64,000 nucleotides of DNA from Alphaproteobacteria bacterium (GTDB lineage: Bacteria; Pseudomonadota; Alphaproteobacteria; Rhodospirillales; Rhodospirillaceae): contig JAUVUZ010000011.1 of assembly GCA_030604885.1 (NCBI GenBank), positions 36,502 through 100,501 of the forward strand. Reading direction: 5' to 3'. Shown one piece after another: positions 1 to 8,680 of the stretch (the first letter of the stretch is position 1; every line of letters begins with the position of its first letter). Made by a program: the position numbers and the translations under genes. A model generated the notes under the pieces. The model made no database searches and had not been told where the DNA came from. It saw only the letters and a program-made list of their open reading frames with translations.

Positions 1-2
1 TT

Positions 3-266
3 CTGCCCCAGGTCTGGCGCATCGCGCTGCCGGGGCTGGGCAACCTCTTCCTGGTGCTGCTGAAGGACACCTCGCTGGTGTCGGTGGCGGGGATGGAGGA
101 GCTGATGCGCAAAACCTCCATCGCTGTGTCGTTCACCAAGGAGCCGTTCACCTTCTTCGCGGTGGCGACGGTGATGTATCTCGGCATGACGGTGATCTGC
201 ACCGCGGTGCTGCACGTGATGGAACGCCGCGCCAACCTGGGCTATCGCCCGCTGACGACGATCTGA
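3..266 (+). CDS. Amino-acid ABC transporter permease (C-terminal part, cut by window start)
   Basis: This is the last 87 codons of an inner-membrane permease of the polar amino-acid (HisM/ArtQ) type. The reading frame is open from base 3 and the true start lies before the window. The visible part begins in the family's conserved cytoplasmic loop just after the EAA motif (LPQVWRIALPGLGN), followed by the KDTSLVSVAG segment that normally contacts the ATPase, then one hydrophobic helix and a short tail. The next gene starts 10 bases after its stop and encodes a second permease, so the two probably form a heterodimeric channel. The binding protein and ATPase are not visible and the substrate cannot be told from this fragment. 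Confidence 0.85.
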   Translation: MPQVWRIALPGLGNLFLVLLKDTSLVSVAGMEELMRKTSIAVSFTKEPFTFFAVATVMYLGMTVICTAVLHVMERRANLGYRPLTTI

Positions 267-276
267 GGCCCGGGGC

Positions 277-975
277 ATGGACGACATCATCGAACGCCTG
301 CCGGAAATGCTGATCGGCGCGGTCACCACCGTCGAGCTGACCCTGCTCGCGCTGGTCTTCGGCATCGTTCTCGCGGTACCCACGGCGCTGGCGCGCACCT
401 CGCGCCACCTCGCGGTGCGGGCGGTGCCCTACGCCTACATCTTCGTGTTCCGCGGTTCGCCGCTGCTGGTGCAGATGTTCCTGCTCTACTACGGCCTGTC
501 GCAGTTCGCCTGGATCCGCGAGAGCGCGCTGTGGCCGATCCTGCGCCAGCCCTACTGGTGCGCGGTGATCGCCTTCGCCCTCAACACCGGGGCCTACACC
601 GCCGAGATCCTGCGCGGCGGCATCCAGTCGATCCCCAAGGGCGAGATCGAGGCGGCCAAGGCGTGCGGCATGTCGCCGTTCCTGATGACCCGCCGGATCG
701 TCCTCCCCCGCGCCTTCCGCATCGCGTGGCCCGCCTACGGCAACGAGGTGATCTTCATGCTCAAGGGATCGGCGCTCGCCAGCACCATCACCCTGCTCGA
801 CATCACCGGCATGGCGCGCTCGATCATCGCCGAGAACTATCTGGCGCTCGAATTCTTCGGCATCGCCGGGGTGCTCTATCTGCTGATCTCGTGGGCGTTC
901 ATGCGGGTGCTGCGCGCGGTCGAGGGGCGGCTGAACGGCCACCTCCGCCCGCCGCCCGAGCCGGTGAAGACATAA
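277..975 (+). CDS. Amino-acid ABC transporter permease (HisM/ArtM type)
   Basis: A 232-residue inner-membrane permease of the binding-protein-dependent importer superfamily, the usual length for polar amino-acid permeases. Several hydrophobic helices are visible. The N-terminal part has the family signature FVFRGSPLLVQMFLLYYGL, and the cytoplasmic EAA loop (EIEAAKACGMSPFLMTRRIV, about residues 125-144) docks to the ATPase. It follows the upstream permease by 10 bases, so the pair are co-transcribed and likely pair in the membrane. Known family substrates include arginine, histidine, octopine, glutamate and glutamine; nothing here picks one. The following gene is a signalling protein after a roughly 90-base gap, so this is probably the last gene of the transport operon. 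Confidence 0.9.
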   Translation: MDDIIERLPEMLIGAVTTVELTLLALVFGIVLAVPTALARTSRHLAVRAVPYAYIFVFRGSPLLVQMFLLYYGLSQFAWIRESALWPILRQPYWCAVIAFALNTGAYTAEILRGGIQSIPKGEIEAAKACGMSPFLMTRRIVLPRAFRIAWPAYGNEVIFMLKGSALASTITLLDITGMARSIIAENYLALEFFGIAGVLYLLISWAFMRVLRAVEGRLNGHLRPPPEPVKT

Positions 976-1064
976 CCCCCGCGCGTGCCCCGGTTTTCGG
1001 CGTGCGTTCGTCGGGGAACCGGGTATGATGGCATGCAACGCTCTGAGCCGAAGTACGGAGTCTG

Positions 1065-3116
1065 ATGTCGATCTCGCATGAACGAACACGGGTCCGGGGC
1101 GAGGCCCCCGACCTGCGGTTGTTCGATGTCACCGGCAAGGGAGTTTTCGCGCTCGATCTCGACGAGGACGGGCGGGTGATCGCCGTCGGCGCGATGGGCG
1201 CCGCCTTGCTGGGCAAGGATCGCGACGACCTGCTCGACCGCCTGCCCGCCGAGGTGTTCCCGGTGCCGGTCGCCCAGGCGGTGCACGATTGCGCCGCCCA
1301 GGCTACCTTCCCCAGCCGCGTGATCCAGACCCTGATGCCCACCCGCCTGGTCTCCGACCGCACGGTGGAGTGGACCCTGCACGGCCTCGCCGCCGGGGCC
1401 GAGCGCGTCGCCCTGCTGGAGGCCGACGACGTCACCGTCCGCAAGCGCAACGACAATCGCCTGCGCAACATGGCCCGCGCGGTGGAGCAAAGCCCGATCT
1501 CGGTGGTGATCACCGACGTCAAGGGCATGATCGAATACGTCAACCCCCGCTTCACCCAGGTCACCGGCTACGGCTACGACGAAGCCATCGGCATGACGCC
1601 GTCAATCGTCAAATCCGGCTTCACCTCGCCGCAGCAATACCGCGAGCTGTGGGAAACCATCGTCTCCGGGCGCGAGTGGCGGGGCGAGCTGCTGAACCGC
1701 CGCAAGAACGGCGACCTGTTCTGGGAGCACATCTCGATTTCCCCGATCCGCGACGACACCGGCGCGATCGTGCGCTTCGTCGCGGTGAAGGAAGACGTGA
1801 CGATGCGCAAGGAGTACGAAAAGCGGCTCCTCTACCAAGCGCATTACGACGACCTCACCAAGCTGCCCAACCGGCTGCTGTCGATCGACCGGCTGACCCA
1901 GGCGCTGGCGCGCGCCGACCGCAACCGCGAGCACGTGGGGGTCGCCTTCATCGACCTCGACAACTTCAAGAAGGTCAACGACACCCTCGGGCACACCTAC
2001 GGCGACGACCTCCTGCGGGTGGCGGCGCGCCGCCTGGTGGGCTGCATCCGCGCGTCCGACACGGTGGGGCGCCTGGGCGGCGACGAATTCCTGATCGTGC
2101 TGCCCGACCTCCACGACCCGGCGCACGCCCTCTCGGTGGCCGACAAGATCCTCGAGGCGTTCCAGGAGCCGTTCCTGATCCTCGGGCATTCGATCACCAC
2201 CACCGCCTCGGTGGGGCTGACGATCTTCCCCGGCGACGGCCGCGAGGCCAACATCCTGCTGCGCAACGCCGACGCGGCGATGTATCGCGCCAAGGACGCG
2301 GGGCGCAACTGCTGCCGCACCTTCCACGCCGGGCTGAACGCCATCGCGATGCACCGGCTGCGGCTGGAATCCCTGCTCTCCGGCGCCCTCGACCGGGGCG
2401 AGATTTTCGTCGTCTACCAGCCGCAGGTGGACACCCGCACCGGCCGCCTGGTGGGGGCCGAGGCCCTGGCGCGCTGGCGCAACCCGGAACTCGGGATGGT
2501 CTCGCCCCTCGACTTCGTGCCGCTCGCCGAGGATTCCGGCCTGATCGAGCTGATCGGCCGCCACGTGCTCGAAACCGCGTGCCAGCAACTGGCCCGCTGG
2601 CGCGACCACCTGCCGCCCGACGCGCGGGTCGGCGTCAACGTCTCCTCGCGCCAGGTGGCGGTGCCCGGCTTCGCCGACATCGTCGAGCAGGCGCTGAACA
2701 AGGCGGGCCTGCCGCCCCACTGCCTCGAAATCGAACTGACCGAAAGCCTGTTCGCCCTGCGCGTCGCCACCGTGGTGGAAACCCTCAACGCCCTGCGGGC
2801 GATGGGCGTGCGGCTGGCGGTGGACGACTTCGGCACCGGCTACTCGTCCCTCTCCTACCTGCGCGAGTTCCCGGTCAACACCGTCAAGATCGACCGCTCG
2901 TTCATGATCCCGGTGGGCGACGAGGCGGCGGATTCCCTGGTGCGCGCCATCGTCACCATGGGGCACAGCCTCGGCCTCCAGGTGGTGGGCGAAGGGATCG
3001 AGACGGCGCAGCAGCTCGAATTCCTGCAACAGGTGGGCTGCGACGCGGTGCAGGGCTATTTCCTCTCCAAGCCTCTGCCCGCCGAGGCGTTCCTGCGGTT
3101 CGCGACGCGTGCCTGA
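1065..3116 (+). CDS. PAS-GGDEF-EAL cyclic-di-GMP signalling protein
   Basis: A 683-residue cytoplasmic protein that should make and/or break down the second messenger cyclic di-GMP. Order of domains: an N-terminal region of about 130 residues that looks like a degenerate PAS fold, a clear PAS/PAC sensor (about 135-250, with YVNPRFTQVTGY), a diguanylate cyclase domain with intact GGDEF (about 338-342) preceded by an RxxD inhibitory site (RASD), and a phosphodiesterase domain with intact EAL (about 465) and DDFGTGYSSLSYL. Both catalytic signatures are intact, so the net activity cannot be predicted. No membrane segment is visible. A GGAG lies just before the chosen ATG. It stands alone between a transporter and a small hypothetical gene. 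Confidence 0.92.
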   Translation: MSISHERTRVRGEAPDLRLFDVTGKGVFALDLDEDGRVIAVGAMGAALLGKDRDDLLDRLPAEVFPVPVAQAVHDCAAQATFPSRVIQTLMPTRLVSDRTVEWTLHGLAAGAERVALLEADDVTVRKRNDNRLRNMARAVEQSPISVVITDVKGMIEYVNPRFTQVTGYGYDEAIGMTPSIVKSGFTSPQQYRELWETIVSGREWRGELLNRRKNGDLFWEHISISPIRDDTGAIVRFVAVKEDVTMRKEYEKRLLYQAHYDDLTKLPNRLLSIDRLTQALARADRNREHVGVAFIDLDNFKKVNDTLGHTYGDDLLRVAARRLVGCIRASDTVGRLGGDEFLIVLPDLHDPAHALSVADKILEAFQEPFLILGHSITTTASVGLTIFPGDGREANILLRNADAAMYRAKDAGRNCCRTFHAGLNAIAMHRLRLESLLSGALDRGEIFVVYQPQVDTRTGRLVGAEALARWRNPELGMVSPLDFVPLAEDSGLIELIGRHVLETACQQLARWRDHLPPDARVGVNVSSRQVAVPGFADIVEQALNKAGLPPHCLEIELTESLFALRVATVVETLNALRAMGVRLAVDDFGTGYSSLSYLREFPVNTVKIDRSFMIPVGDEAADSLVRAIVTMGHSLGLQVVGEGIETAQQLEFLQQVGCDAVQGYFLSKPLPAEAFLRFATRA

Positions 3117-3170
3117 GGCGGAAAAACACGGTATCCTGTCATTCCACACCCAGGGAGCGGAAGGGGTGCG

Positions 3171-3452
3171 ATGAAAACCGGGAAAATCCTCGAACTGCTG
3201 GAAGAGGCCCTGAAAAGCGGCAAACGCTCGCGTCGCGAACGCGAGATCCAGGAGCTGCTCGACAAGCTGGTGGCGAAGGAGAAGAAACTCCTGGAGCAAC
3301 TCGCCGAACCCCTCGACGCCGACGAGATCGCCGCCCTCAACCTCAAGCTCCAGGTCAACCGCGCCCACCAGCGCAAGGCCGCCGCCGCCCTCGACTCCTG
3401 GGCGCTCACCGACGACGTCCCCGAACCGACCCCGGACGACCCGAAGGCCTGA
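3171..3452 (+). CDS. Small charged coiled-coil protein of unknown function
   Basis: A 93-residue protein I do not recognise. It is highly charged and predicted helical: Lys/Arg/Glu-rich with regular Leu spacing across about residues 1-70 (MKTGKILELLEEALKSGK, then ELLDKLVAKEKKLLEQL), followed by an acidic, proline-containing tail. No signal peptide or membrane segment is visible. A GGAG-type ribosome site precedes the ATG. The last 81 bases before the final codon and stop occur again, identically, at 3638-3718 (see the repeat entries), which suggests a rearrangement at its 3' end. It may follow the cyclic-di-GMP gene in one transcript (54-base gap). Function is open; a structural or nucleoid-type role would be a guess. 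Confidence 0.6.
   Translation: MKTGKILELLEEALKSGKRSRREREIQELLDKLVAKEKKLLEQLAEPLDADEIAALNLKLQVNRAHQRKAAAALDSWALTDDVPEPTPDDPKA
3367..3447 (+). repeat. 81-bp direct repeat, copy 1 (inside the 3' end of the 3171 gene)
   Basis: These 81 bases are identical to 3638-3718, 271 bases downstream. This copy encodes the last 27 or so residues of the small coiled-coil protein, up to just before the final Ala codon and TGA stop. Identity breaks exactly at the ends (C versus G upstream; GCCTGA versus GTGTAG downstream). Long identical repeats this close are seen after a recent duplication or after insertion of an element that carried a copy of the gene end. Confidence 0.95.
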
Positions 3453-3534
3453 CCCGCTCCCGGCCCACGCCCGTCGAAGCCGCTTCGGCCGTGACCAAGC
3501 CGCCGAAACATGCCCTCGCCCCCACGCATCGTCA

Positions 3535-3553
3535 CCCCCGGCTCGACCGGGGG
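3535..3553. repeat. Palindromic intergenic element, half 1
   Basis: A perfect 7-bp inverted repeat (CCCCCGG-ctcga-CCGGGGG) in the sequence context GTCACCCCC...GGGGGTCCATA. Together with the element at 3600-3620 it resembles the short palindromes ('tcac-ccggg...cccgg-tgatgac' style) that are scattered through intergenic DNA of many alphaproteobacteria. No gene overlaps it. Confidence 0.6.
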
Positions 3554-3599
3554 TCCATATCGCCGGGGCCAACGCCCTGAGACGGCAATAAAAAATGGA

Positions 3600-3620
3600 T
3601 CACCGGGTCAAGCCCGGTGA
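3600..3620. repeat. Palindromic intergenic element, half 2
   Basis: A perfect 8-bp inverted repeat (TCACCGGG-tcaag-CCCGGTGA) flanked by ATGGA and TGACGAG. The wording closely matches a dispersed alphaproteobacterial intergenic palindrome. It lies between the two 81-bp direct repeats. The 285 bases between the 3171 gene and the 3738 gene hold only these palindromes and repeat copy 2. Confidence 0.65.
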
Positions 3621-3637
3621 TGACGAGTGTTGTTAAG

Positions 3638-3718
3638 ACCAGCGCAAGGCCGCCGCCGCCCTCGACTCCTGGGCGCTCACCGACGACGTCCCCGAACCGA
3701 CCCCGGACGACCCGAAGG
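3638..3718 (+). repeat. 81-bp direct repeat, copy 2 (gene-end fragment)
   Basis: Exact copy of 3367-3447. In the same frame it encodes the same peptide tail as the 3171 gene and runs into its own stop (GTG TAG), but it has no start codon or upstream gene body, so it is a silent fragment. The AT-rich segment carrying the 3738 gene starts about 20 bases after it. Confidence 0.95.
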
Positions 3719-3737
3719 TGTAGATCCTGGACGCGAA

Positions 3738-4031
3738 CTAGGGTCGAGATATAACTCGGAAATTCCTCTTCTCACCCAAAGATGATCCTATAGAACTGCA
3801 CCATTCAGGAAGAACGACCTTGTCATTTTGGTATCCGTACGCACTACCCTTATAAATTAGACAATACCCCCCTGTTATCTTATTGTGTTCAATCACAGCA
3901 GCAGATATGGCCTGCTGAGGCGATATCACTATGATTTCGGTTGAGTTGATCCTCACATACAAACCTGCGCTGAGAAGGATAGCCCCAAAAACTAGGGGCA
4001 TTAGGACTTTACGAGAAGCATCAATTCGCAT
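3738..4031 (-). CDS. Small membrane-anchored protein of unknown function in an AT-rich pocket
   Basis: A 97-residue open frame that I do not recognise. It starts with a short basic stretch followed by one hydrophobic helix (about residues 9-26, VLMPLVFGAILLSAGLYV), then a polar domain with two cysteines (Cys57 and Cys78, approximate). This looks like a single-pass membrane or exported protein. The base composition here is plainly lower in GC than everything around it and codon choice differs (many A/T third positions), which suggests acquired DNA. A weak purine-rich stretch precedes the ATG. It sits between the duplicated gene fragment and the end of deoB. Whether it is expressed is uncertain. 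Confidence 0.4.
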   Translation of the reverse strand: MRIDASRKVLMPLVFGAILLSAGLYVRINSTEIIVISPQQAISAAVIEHNKITGGYCLIYKGSAYGYQNDKVVLPEWCSSIGSSLGEKRNFRVISRP

Positions 4032-4064
4032 GGCCTGCCTACTTCATTAGCTCTGCTCACACTT

Positions 4065-5264
4065 TCACGGCAAGAACGCGCGGCCTTCGGGCAGGGGCGC
4101 GATGCCGAGGTGGCGGGCGACGGTCTGGGCGACGTCGGCGAAGGTGTCGCGGCGCCCCAGGTCGCGGGGCTGGACGCCCGGGCCGAAGGCGAGCACCGGC
4201 ACCCATTCGCGGGTGTGGTCGGTGCCGGTCCAGGTGGGGTCGCAGCCGTGGTCGGCGGTGACGACGACGACGTCCATCGGCCGCAGCCGCGCCAGCAGCT
4301 CGGGCAGCCGCGCGTCCCACGCCTCGAGGGCGGCGGCGTAGCCCAGCGGGTCGCGGCGGTGGCCGTAGAGGGTGTCGAAATCCACGAAGTTGGCGAACGT
4401 CAGGCTGCCCGAGGGGGCCTCCGCCACCGCCTCCAGGGTCAGGTCGAACAGCGCCATGTCGCCCGCCGCCTTGCGCTCCTGGGTGGTGCCGCGGTGGGCG
4501 AAGATGTCGCCGATCTTGCCGATGGCGATCACCTCCCGCCCCGCCGCCTTCAGGCGGTCCAGCAGCGTCGGCGCGGGCGGCGGCGTGGCGTAGTCCTTGC
4601 GGTTGGCGGTGCGGGCGAAGGCGCCGGGGGCGCCCACGAACGGCCGCGCGATCACCCGGCCGATGTTGTAGCCGTCCACCAGTTCGCGGGCGACACGGCA
4701 GACCTCGTACAGCCGTTCGAGACCGAACGCCGCCTCGTGGGCGGCGATCTGGAACACCGAATCCGCCGAGGTGTAGACGATCGGCTTGCCGGTGGCGAGG
4801 TGCGCGGCGCCGAGGTCGGCGAGGATCTCGGTGCCCGAGGCGTGGCGCTCGCCCAGCACGCCGGGCAGGCCGCAGCGCGTCACCAGCGCGTCGATCAGCG
4901 GCGCGGGGAAGCACGCCTCCCGGTCGGGGAAGTATCCCCAGTCGAAGCGCACCGGCACGCCCATCATCTCCCAGTGGCCGGAGGGCGTGTCCTTGCCTCG
5001 GCTCACCTCGCGCGCCGCGCCGAAGGCCCCCGCGAACGGTCCCTCCGCCGGGAGTTCCGACGGCGCCGCGCCGGTCGCCAACCGCGCCGCCGCGCCGAGG
5101 CCGAGGCTGGCGAGGTTGGGCAGCGCCAGCGGCCCTTCCGGCCGGGCGCGGCAGGCGGCGGCGACGTGGCCGAGGGTGTCCGCCCCGGCGTCACCGAAAT
5201 CGGCGGCGTCGGGCGCGGAGCCGATGCCGAAGCTGTCGAGAACCAGAACCAAGGCGCGCGGCAT
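4065..5264 (-). CDS. deoB: Phosphopentomutase
   Basis: Cytosolic enzyme that interconverts (deoxy)ribose 1-phosphate and (deoxy)ribose 5-phosphate, feeding sugars released from nucleosides into central metabolism. The 399-residue length fits DeoB (about 390-407). The alkaline-phosphatase-superfamily metal motifs are visible: N-terminal [13 protein letters not shown], the [13 protein letters not shown] segment, the DTLYGHRRD region and C-terminal [11 protein letters not shown]...HTRE. A strong GGGAGGA ribosome site precedes the ATG. It starts 14 bases after the deoC-deoA fusion gene and closes the salvage operon. It uses the 1-phosphates made by the phosphorylases encoded upstream and supplies 5-phosphate to the aldolase. 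Confidence 0.96.
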   Translation of the reverse strand: MPRALVLVLDSFGIGSAPDAADFGDAGADTLGHVAAACRARPEGPLALPNLASLGLGAAARLATGAAPSELPAEGPFAGAFGAAREVSRGKDTPSGHWEMMGVPVRFDWGYFPDREACFPAPLIDALVTRCGLPGVLGERHASGTEILADLGAAHLATGKPIVYTSADSVFQIAAHEAAFGLERLYEVCRVARELVDGYNIGRVIARPFVGAPGAFARTANRKDYATPPPAPTLLDRLKAAGREVIAIGKIGDIFAHRGTTQERKAAGDMALFDLTLEAVAEAPSGSLTFANFVDFDTLYGHRRDPLGYAAALEAWDARLPELLARLRPMDVVVVTADHGCDPTWTGTDHTREWVPVLAFGPGVQPRDLGRRDTFADVAQTVARHLGIAPLPEGRAFLP

Positions 5265-5278
5265 GCGATCCTCCCGTG

Positions 5279-7366
5279 TCAGGCGCCGATGCGGCCGCGC
5301 AGCACCGGCGGCGCGGCGACCGGCCGCTCGGAGAGCGCGAACGCCGCCCGCACCCGCGCCTCGGCGCGGGCGGCGGCGGCGGCGTCGCGGGCGTGGATGC
5401 GGCAGAGCGGCGCGTCGGCGGCGTCGCCGATGCCCAGCACCTCGCTCAAGCCCACCGCCATGTCCACCCCCTGCTCGGGCCGGGTGCGGCCGCCGCCGAG
5501 GTCGACCACCGCGAGGCCGAGCTGCCGGGCGTCGACGGCGGCGACGAAGCCCTCCGCCCCGGCGCGCACCTCCACCACCACCGGCGCGGGTTCGAGGTAG
5601 GCCCCGGCGTTGTCGAGGAAGTCGAGCGGGCCGCCGAGGGCCGCCACCATGCGCCCGAAGGTTTCGGCCGCCTGGCCGCCGTCGAGGGCGAGGCGCAGCT
5701 TGCGCGAGGCGGTGGCGGCGTCGATGCCCACCAGCCCGAGCATCTCGACGCCGAGCGCCAGGGTCACCTCCAGCAGCCGCGCGTCGCGCCGCTCGGCGCG
5801 CAGGAACGCCACGGTCTCCGCCACTTCGAGGGCGTTGCCGACGCTGGTGCCGAGGGCCTGGTTCATGTCGGTGATCAGCGCCCGGGTCGGCAGGCCCGCC
5901 TGCTTCGCCACCGCCACCAGCCGCCGTGCCAGCGCCTCGGCGTCCGCCGGGTCGGCCATGAACGCGCCGGAGCCGGTCTTGACGTCGAGCACCAGGCCGT
6001 CCAGCCCGGCGGCGAGCTTTTTCGACAGGATCGAGGCGACGATCAGCGGCAGGCTTTCCACCGTCGCCGACACGTCGCGGATCGCGTACAGGCGGCGGTC
6101 GGCGGGGGCGAGGTCGTCGGTCTGGCCGATCACCGCGCAGCCCACCCGGCGCACCACCGCCGCGAAGGTCTCGACGCTCGGCGCCACCGCGTAGCCGGGA
6201 ATGCTGCCGAGCTTGTCGAGAGTGCCGCCGGTGTGGCCGAGGCCGCGCCCCGAGATCATCGGCACGTGGACGCCGCACGCCGCGACCAGCGGCGCGAGGA
6301 TCAGGCTCACCTTGTCGCCGACGCCGCCGGTGGAGTGCTTGTCGATCACCGGCACCTCGCCCAGGCCCATCGCCCGCCAGTCCAGCACCCGGCCGGAATC
6401 CCGCATCGCCAGGGTCAGCGCCCGGCATTCGGCGTCGGAGAGGTCGCGGAACAGCACCGCCATGGCGAACGCCGCCGCCTGCGCGTCGGCCACCGAGCCG
6501 TCGGCGAGGCCCGCGACGAAATCGCCGATCTCGGCGTCGGAGAGTTCGCCGCCGTCGCGCTTTTTCGCGATGGTTTCCTGCGGCAGGGCGCGGCGCGGCC
6601 GCTCCGTCTCGCCGAACACCGCGTCGCCCGGCGCGGCGAGAATCGCCAGCAACTCATCCATCAGCCCGCTGGCGCCGATGCGGAAGCGTTCCGGCGTCAC
6701 CCACTCGGCGCCCATGATGCGCTCGGCGAGGCGCACGTAGGCCACCGCCTGCTCCAGGCTGCGCACCCCGCCCGAGGCCTTGAAGCCGCAGGCGCCGCCG
6801 CTTTCGCGGATCGCCTCGAGCATCGCCTCGGCGGCCTCGGGCGTGGCGCCCTGGGCGATCTTGCCGGTGGAGGTCTTGACGAAATCCGCCCCGGCGGCGA
6901 TCGCCGCCCGCGCCGCCGCCTTGATCTCGGCGGCGTCGGCCAGGGCGCCGGTTTCGAGGATCACCTTGAGCTTCGCCAGCACTCCGCACGCCGCCTTGGC
7001 GGCGGCGACGAACTCGCCGCATTCCTCGTGCTTGCCCTTGAGCCACAGGGCGTAGGGAAACACCACGTCGACTTCCTCGACGCCGTCGTTGACGGCGCGC
7101 AGCACCTCGAACGCCGCCAGCGAGGCGTTGGGCTTGCCCTCGGGGAAGTTGGCCACCGTCACCGAGCGGATGCCCGACTCCCGCAGCACCACCACCGGCA
7201 CCAGCGCCTGACGCGGCCCCACGCACACCCCCGCCGGTTTCACCGGGGACTCCAGCGCCTTTTCGCACAGGGCGACGATCGCGGCGTCGTCGGCCTCCGG
7301 GTCGAGGTTGGTGAGGTCGATCAGCGACAGGACGCGGCGCGCCCAATCCTTGACTGTGAGACTCAA
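5279..7366 (-). CDS. deoC-deoA: Deoxyribose-phosphate aldolase / thymidine phosphorylase fusion
   Basis: One uninterrupted 695-codon frame joins two enzymes that are normally separate. Residues 1-243 are a long-form DeoC: Asp100 (EEVDVVFPY), Schiff-base Lys164 (DFVKTSTGK) and Lys196 (CGFKASGG) are present. After a linker of about 15 residues ([15 protein letters not shown]), residues from about 258 are Deo[47 protein letters not shown] and [10 protein letters not shown]. No stop separates the halves and no good ribosome site precedes DeoA. The start is TTG, overlapping the punA stop (TTGA) with GGAGGAG six bases upstream. The product should phosphorolyse thymidine or deoxyuridine and cleave deoxyribose 5-phosphate to glyceraldehyde 3-phosphate and acetaldehyde. 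Confidence 0.9.
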   Translation of the reverse strand: MSLTVKDWARRVLSLIDLTNLDPEADDAAIVALCEKALESPVKPAGVCVGPRQALVPVVVLRESGIRSVTVANFPEGKPNASLAAFEVLRAVNDGVEEVDVVFPYALWLKGKHEECGEFVAAAKAACGVLAKLKVILETGALADAAEIKAAARAAIAAGADFVKTSTGKIAQGATPEAAEAMLEAIRESGGACGFKASGGVRSLEQAVAYVRLAERIMGAEWVTPERFRIGASGLMDELLAILAAPGDAVFGETERPRRALPQETIAKKRDGGELSDAEIGDFVAGLADGSVADAQAAAFAMAVLFRDLSDAECRALTLAMRDSGRVLDWRAMGLGEVPVIDKHSTGGVGDKVSLILAPLVAACGVHVPMISGRGLGHTGGTLDKLGSIPGYAVAPSVETFAAVVRRVGCAVIGQTDDLAPADRRLYAIRDVSATVESLPLIVASILSKKLAAGLDGLVLDVKTGSGAFMADPADAEALARRLVAVAKQAGLPTRALITDMNQALGTSVGNALEVAETVAFLRAERRDARLLEVTLALGVEMLGLVGIDAATASRKLRLALDGGQAAETFGRMVAALGGPLDFLDNAGAYLEPAPVVVEVRAGAEGFVAAVDARQLGLAVVDLGGGRTRPEQGVDMAVGLSEVLGIGDAADAPLCRIHARDAAAAARAEARVRAAFALSERPVAAPPVLRGRIGA

Positions 7367-8190
7367 GCGGACTCCTCCATGAAGGCGACGAGCAACTCCC
7401 GCAGCACCGCCGCCCCGGCGGCGGCGCGGGCCAGGGTGCGGGCGTGGGACAGATGGGTGCCGCCCATTCCGGCAGCGAGGTTGGTGACCAGCGAGAACGC
7501 CGCCACCCTGAGACCGAGGGCGCGCGCGAGGATCACCTCGGGCACCGTGGACATGCCGACGAAATCCGCCCCCAGCAGCCGCGCCGCGCGGATTTCCGCC
7601 GGGGTCTCGAAGCTCGGGCCGGGGAACCACATGTAGACGCCCTCGGCGAGCGGGATGCCCTTGGCCTCGGCCAGGGCGCGGAAGCGGGCGCGCAGGTCCG
7701 GGTCGTAGGCGTCCACCATGTCGACGAAGCGGCCGTCGCCGACGGCGCCGGTGAGCGGGTTGCGGCCGGTGAGGTTGATGTGGTCGGTGAGCATCGCCAC
7801 CGACCCCGGCCCCGCCTCGGCCCGCAGCGATCCGGCGGCGTTGGTGACGATCAGGGTCTTGCAGCCGAGCAGCGCCAGGGCCGCCAGCGGCGCCGCCATG
7901 CCGTCCGCCTCGCCGGTTTCGTAGGCGTGGACCCGCCCTTGCAGCATCGCCACGCGGCGACGGCCGAAGGTGCCCGCCACCACCCGCGCCGCGTGCCCCG
8001 CCACCGACAGACGCGGGAACCCGGGCAGGGTGTCGTAAGGCACGTGAATCGGGTCGGCCACCGCGTCGGCCAGCTCTGCCAGGCCGCTGCCGCAGATCAC
8101 CGCGATCTCGGGCACCAGCCCGCCCAGCCTGCCCTTGAGCGCGGCGGCCGCCAGCATCGCGTCGCCGTCCGCCGGTAAGCGCATGGTCAT
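7363..8190 (-). CDS. punA: Purine-nucleoside phosphorylase
   Basis: A 275-residue enzyme of the trimeric PNP family that splits purine (deoxy)ribonucleosides with phosphate into base and pentose 1-phosphate. Signatures: AVICGSGLAELAD near the N-terminus, GRVHAYETG, VTNAAGSLR, LTDHINLTGRNPL, MWFPGPSFETPAEI and GMSTVPEVILAR, then SLVTNLAAGM. The ATG overlaps the cytidine deaminase stop as ATGA and is preceded by a long G-rich ribosome site; its own stop overlaps the TTG of the deoC-deoA gene. These overlaps imply translational coupling along cdd-punA-deoCA-deoB. A second ATG two codons downstream (8184) is possible. Confidence 0.95.
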   Translation of the reverse strand: MTMRLPADGDAMLAAAALKGRLGGLVPEIAVICGSGLAELADAVADPIHVPYDTLPGFPRLSVAGHAARVVAGTFGRRRVAMLQGRVHAYETGEADGMAAPLAALALLGCKTLIVTNAAGSLRAEAGPGSVAMLTDHINLTGRNPLTGAVGDGRFVDMVDAYDPDLRARFRALAEAKGIPLAEGVYMWFPGPSFETPAEIRAARLLGADFVGMSTVPEVILARALGLRVAAFSLVTNLAAGMGGTHLSHARTLARAAAGAAVLRELLVAFMEESA

Positions 8191-8591
8191 TCTCCCCCTC
8201 CCCCGCCGAAGGCTCCCGGCAGCAGCGCGTCGAGCCGCATCCGCCGGATCGGCCCATTCTCGCCGTCCGCCACCGCCACCTCGGCCCCGGGCGCGGCGAA
8301 CTCCATCAGTTTCTGGCGACAGCCGCCGCAGGGCGTCGGCGGGGTTTCGGCGTCGCCGCCCGCCACCGCCACCGCCACCAGCCGCCGACGCCCCGCCGCC
8401 ACCATCGCGCCCAGGGCCACCGCCTCGGCGCACAACCCTTCGGGGTACGCCGCGTTCTCGACATTGCAGCCGACATGGATGGAGCCGTCGTCGGCGCGGA
8501 TCGCCGCCCCCACGGCATAGCGCGAATAGGGTGCATACGCCCGCGCCCGCACATGCCGGGCGTGCGCCACGAGGTCCGTCAGATCGTCCAT
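8187..8591 (-). CDS. cdd: Cytidine deaminase
   Basis: A 134-residue homotetrameric-type cytidine deaminase that converts cytidine and deoxycytidine to uridine and deoxyuridine, which then become substrates for the phosphorylases of the operon. Zinc ligands are Cys54, Cys88 and Cys91 (CAEA and PCGGC motifs), with Glu56 as catalytic proton shuttle; the substrate-binding NVENAAYPEG is intact. I chose the ATG at 8591, behind a GAGGCGAGGG ribosome site; an ATG ten codons upstream adds only an Arg-rich stretch. First gene of the nucleoside salvage operon. The promoter between 8592 and 8680 is not obvious. Confidence 0.93.
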   Translation of the reverse strand: MDDLTDLVAHARHVRARAYAPYSRYAVGAAIRADDGSIHVGCNVENAAYPEGLCAEAVALGAMVAAGRRRLVAVAVAGGDAETPPTPCGGCRQKLMEFAAPGAEVAVADGENGPIRRMRLDALLPGAFGGGGGE

Positions 8592-8680
8592 CCCTCGCCT
8601 CTCCGCCCGCCGCCGACGCATCCAGTCAATCCGGCCAACCGCCGGGCGTCAACGCAAAAATCCCGAAGCGGCGGGGGCGT

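Noticed and set aside
4065..6428. deoB as a longer protein extending through the deoC-deoA region
   Set aside because: The extension is Arg/Gly/Pro low-complexity sequence in a shadow frame of the fusion gene. The ATG at 5264 has a strong ribosome site and starts the DeoB motif.
6560..6640. A separate start for deoA (GTG near 6624)
   Set aside because: No ribosome site precedes it, and the DeoC frame has no stop before it, so the single fusion frame is the simpler reading.
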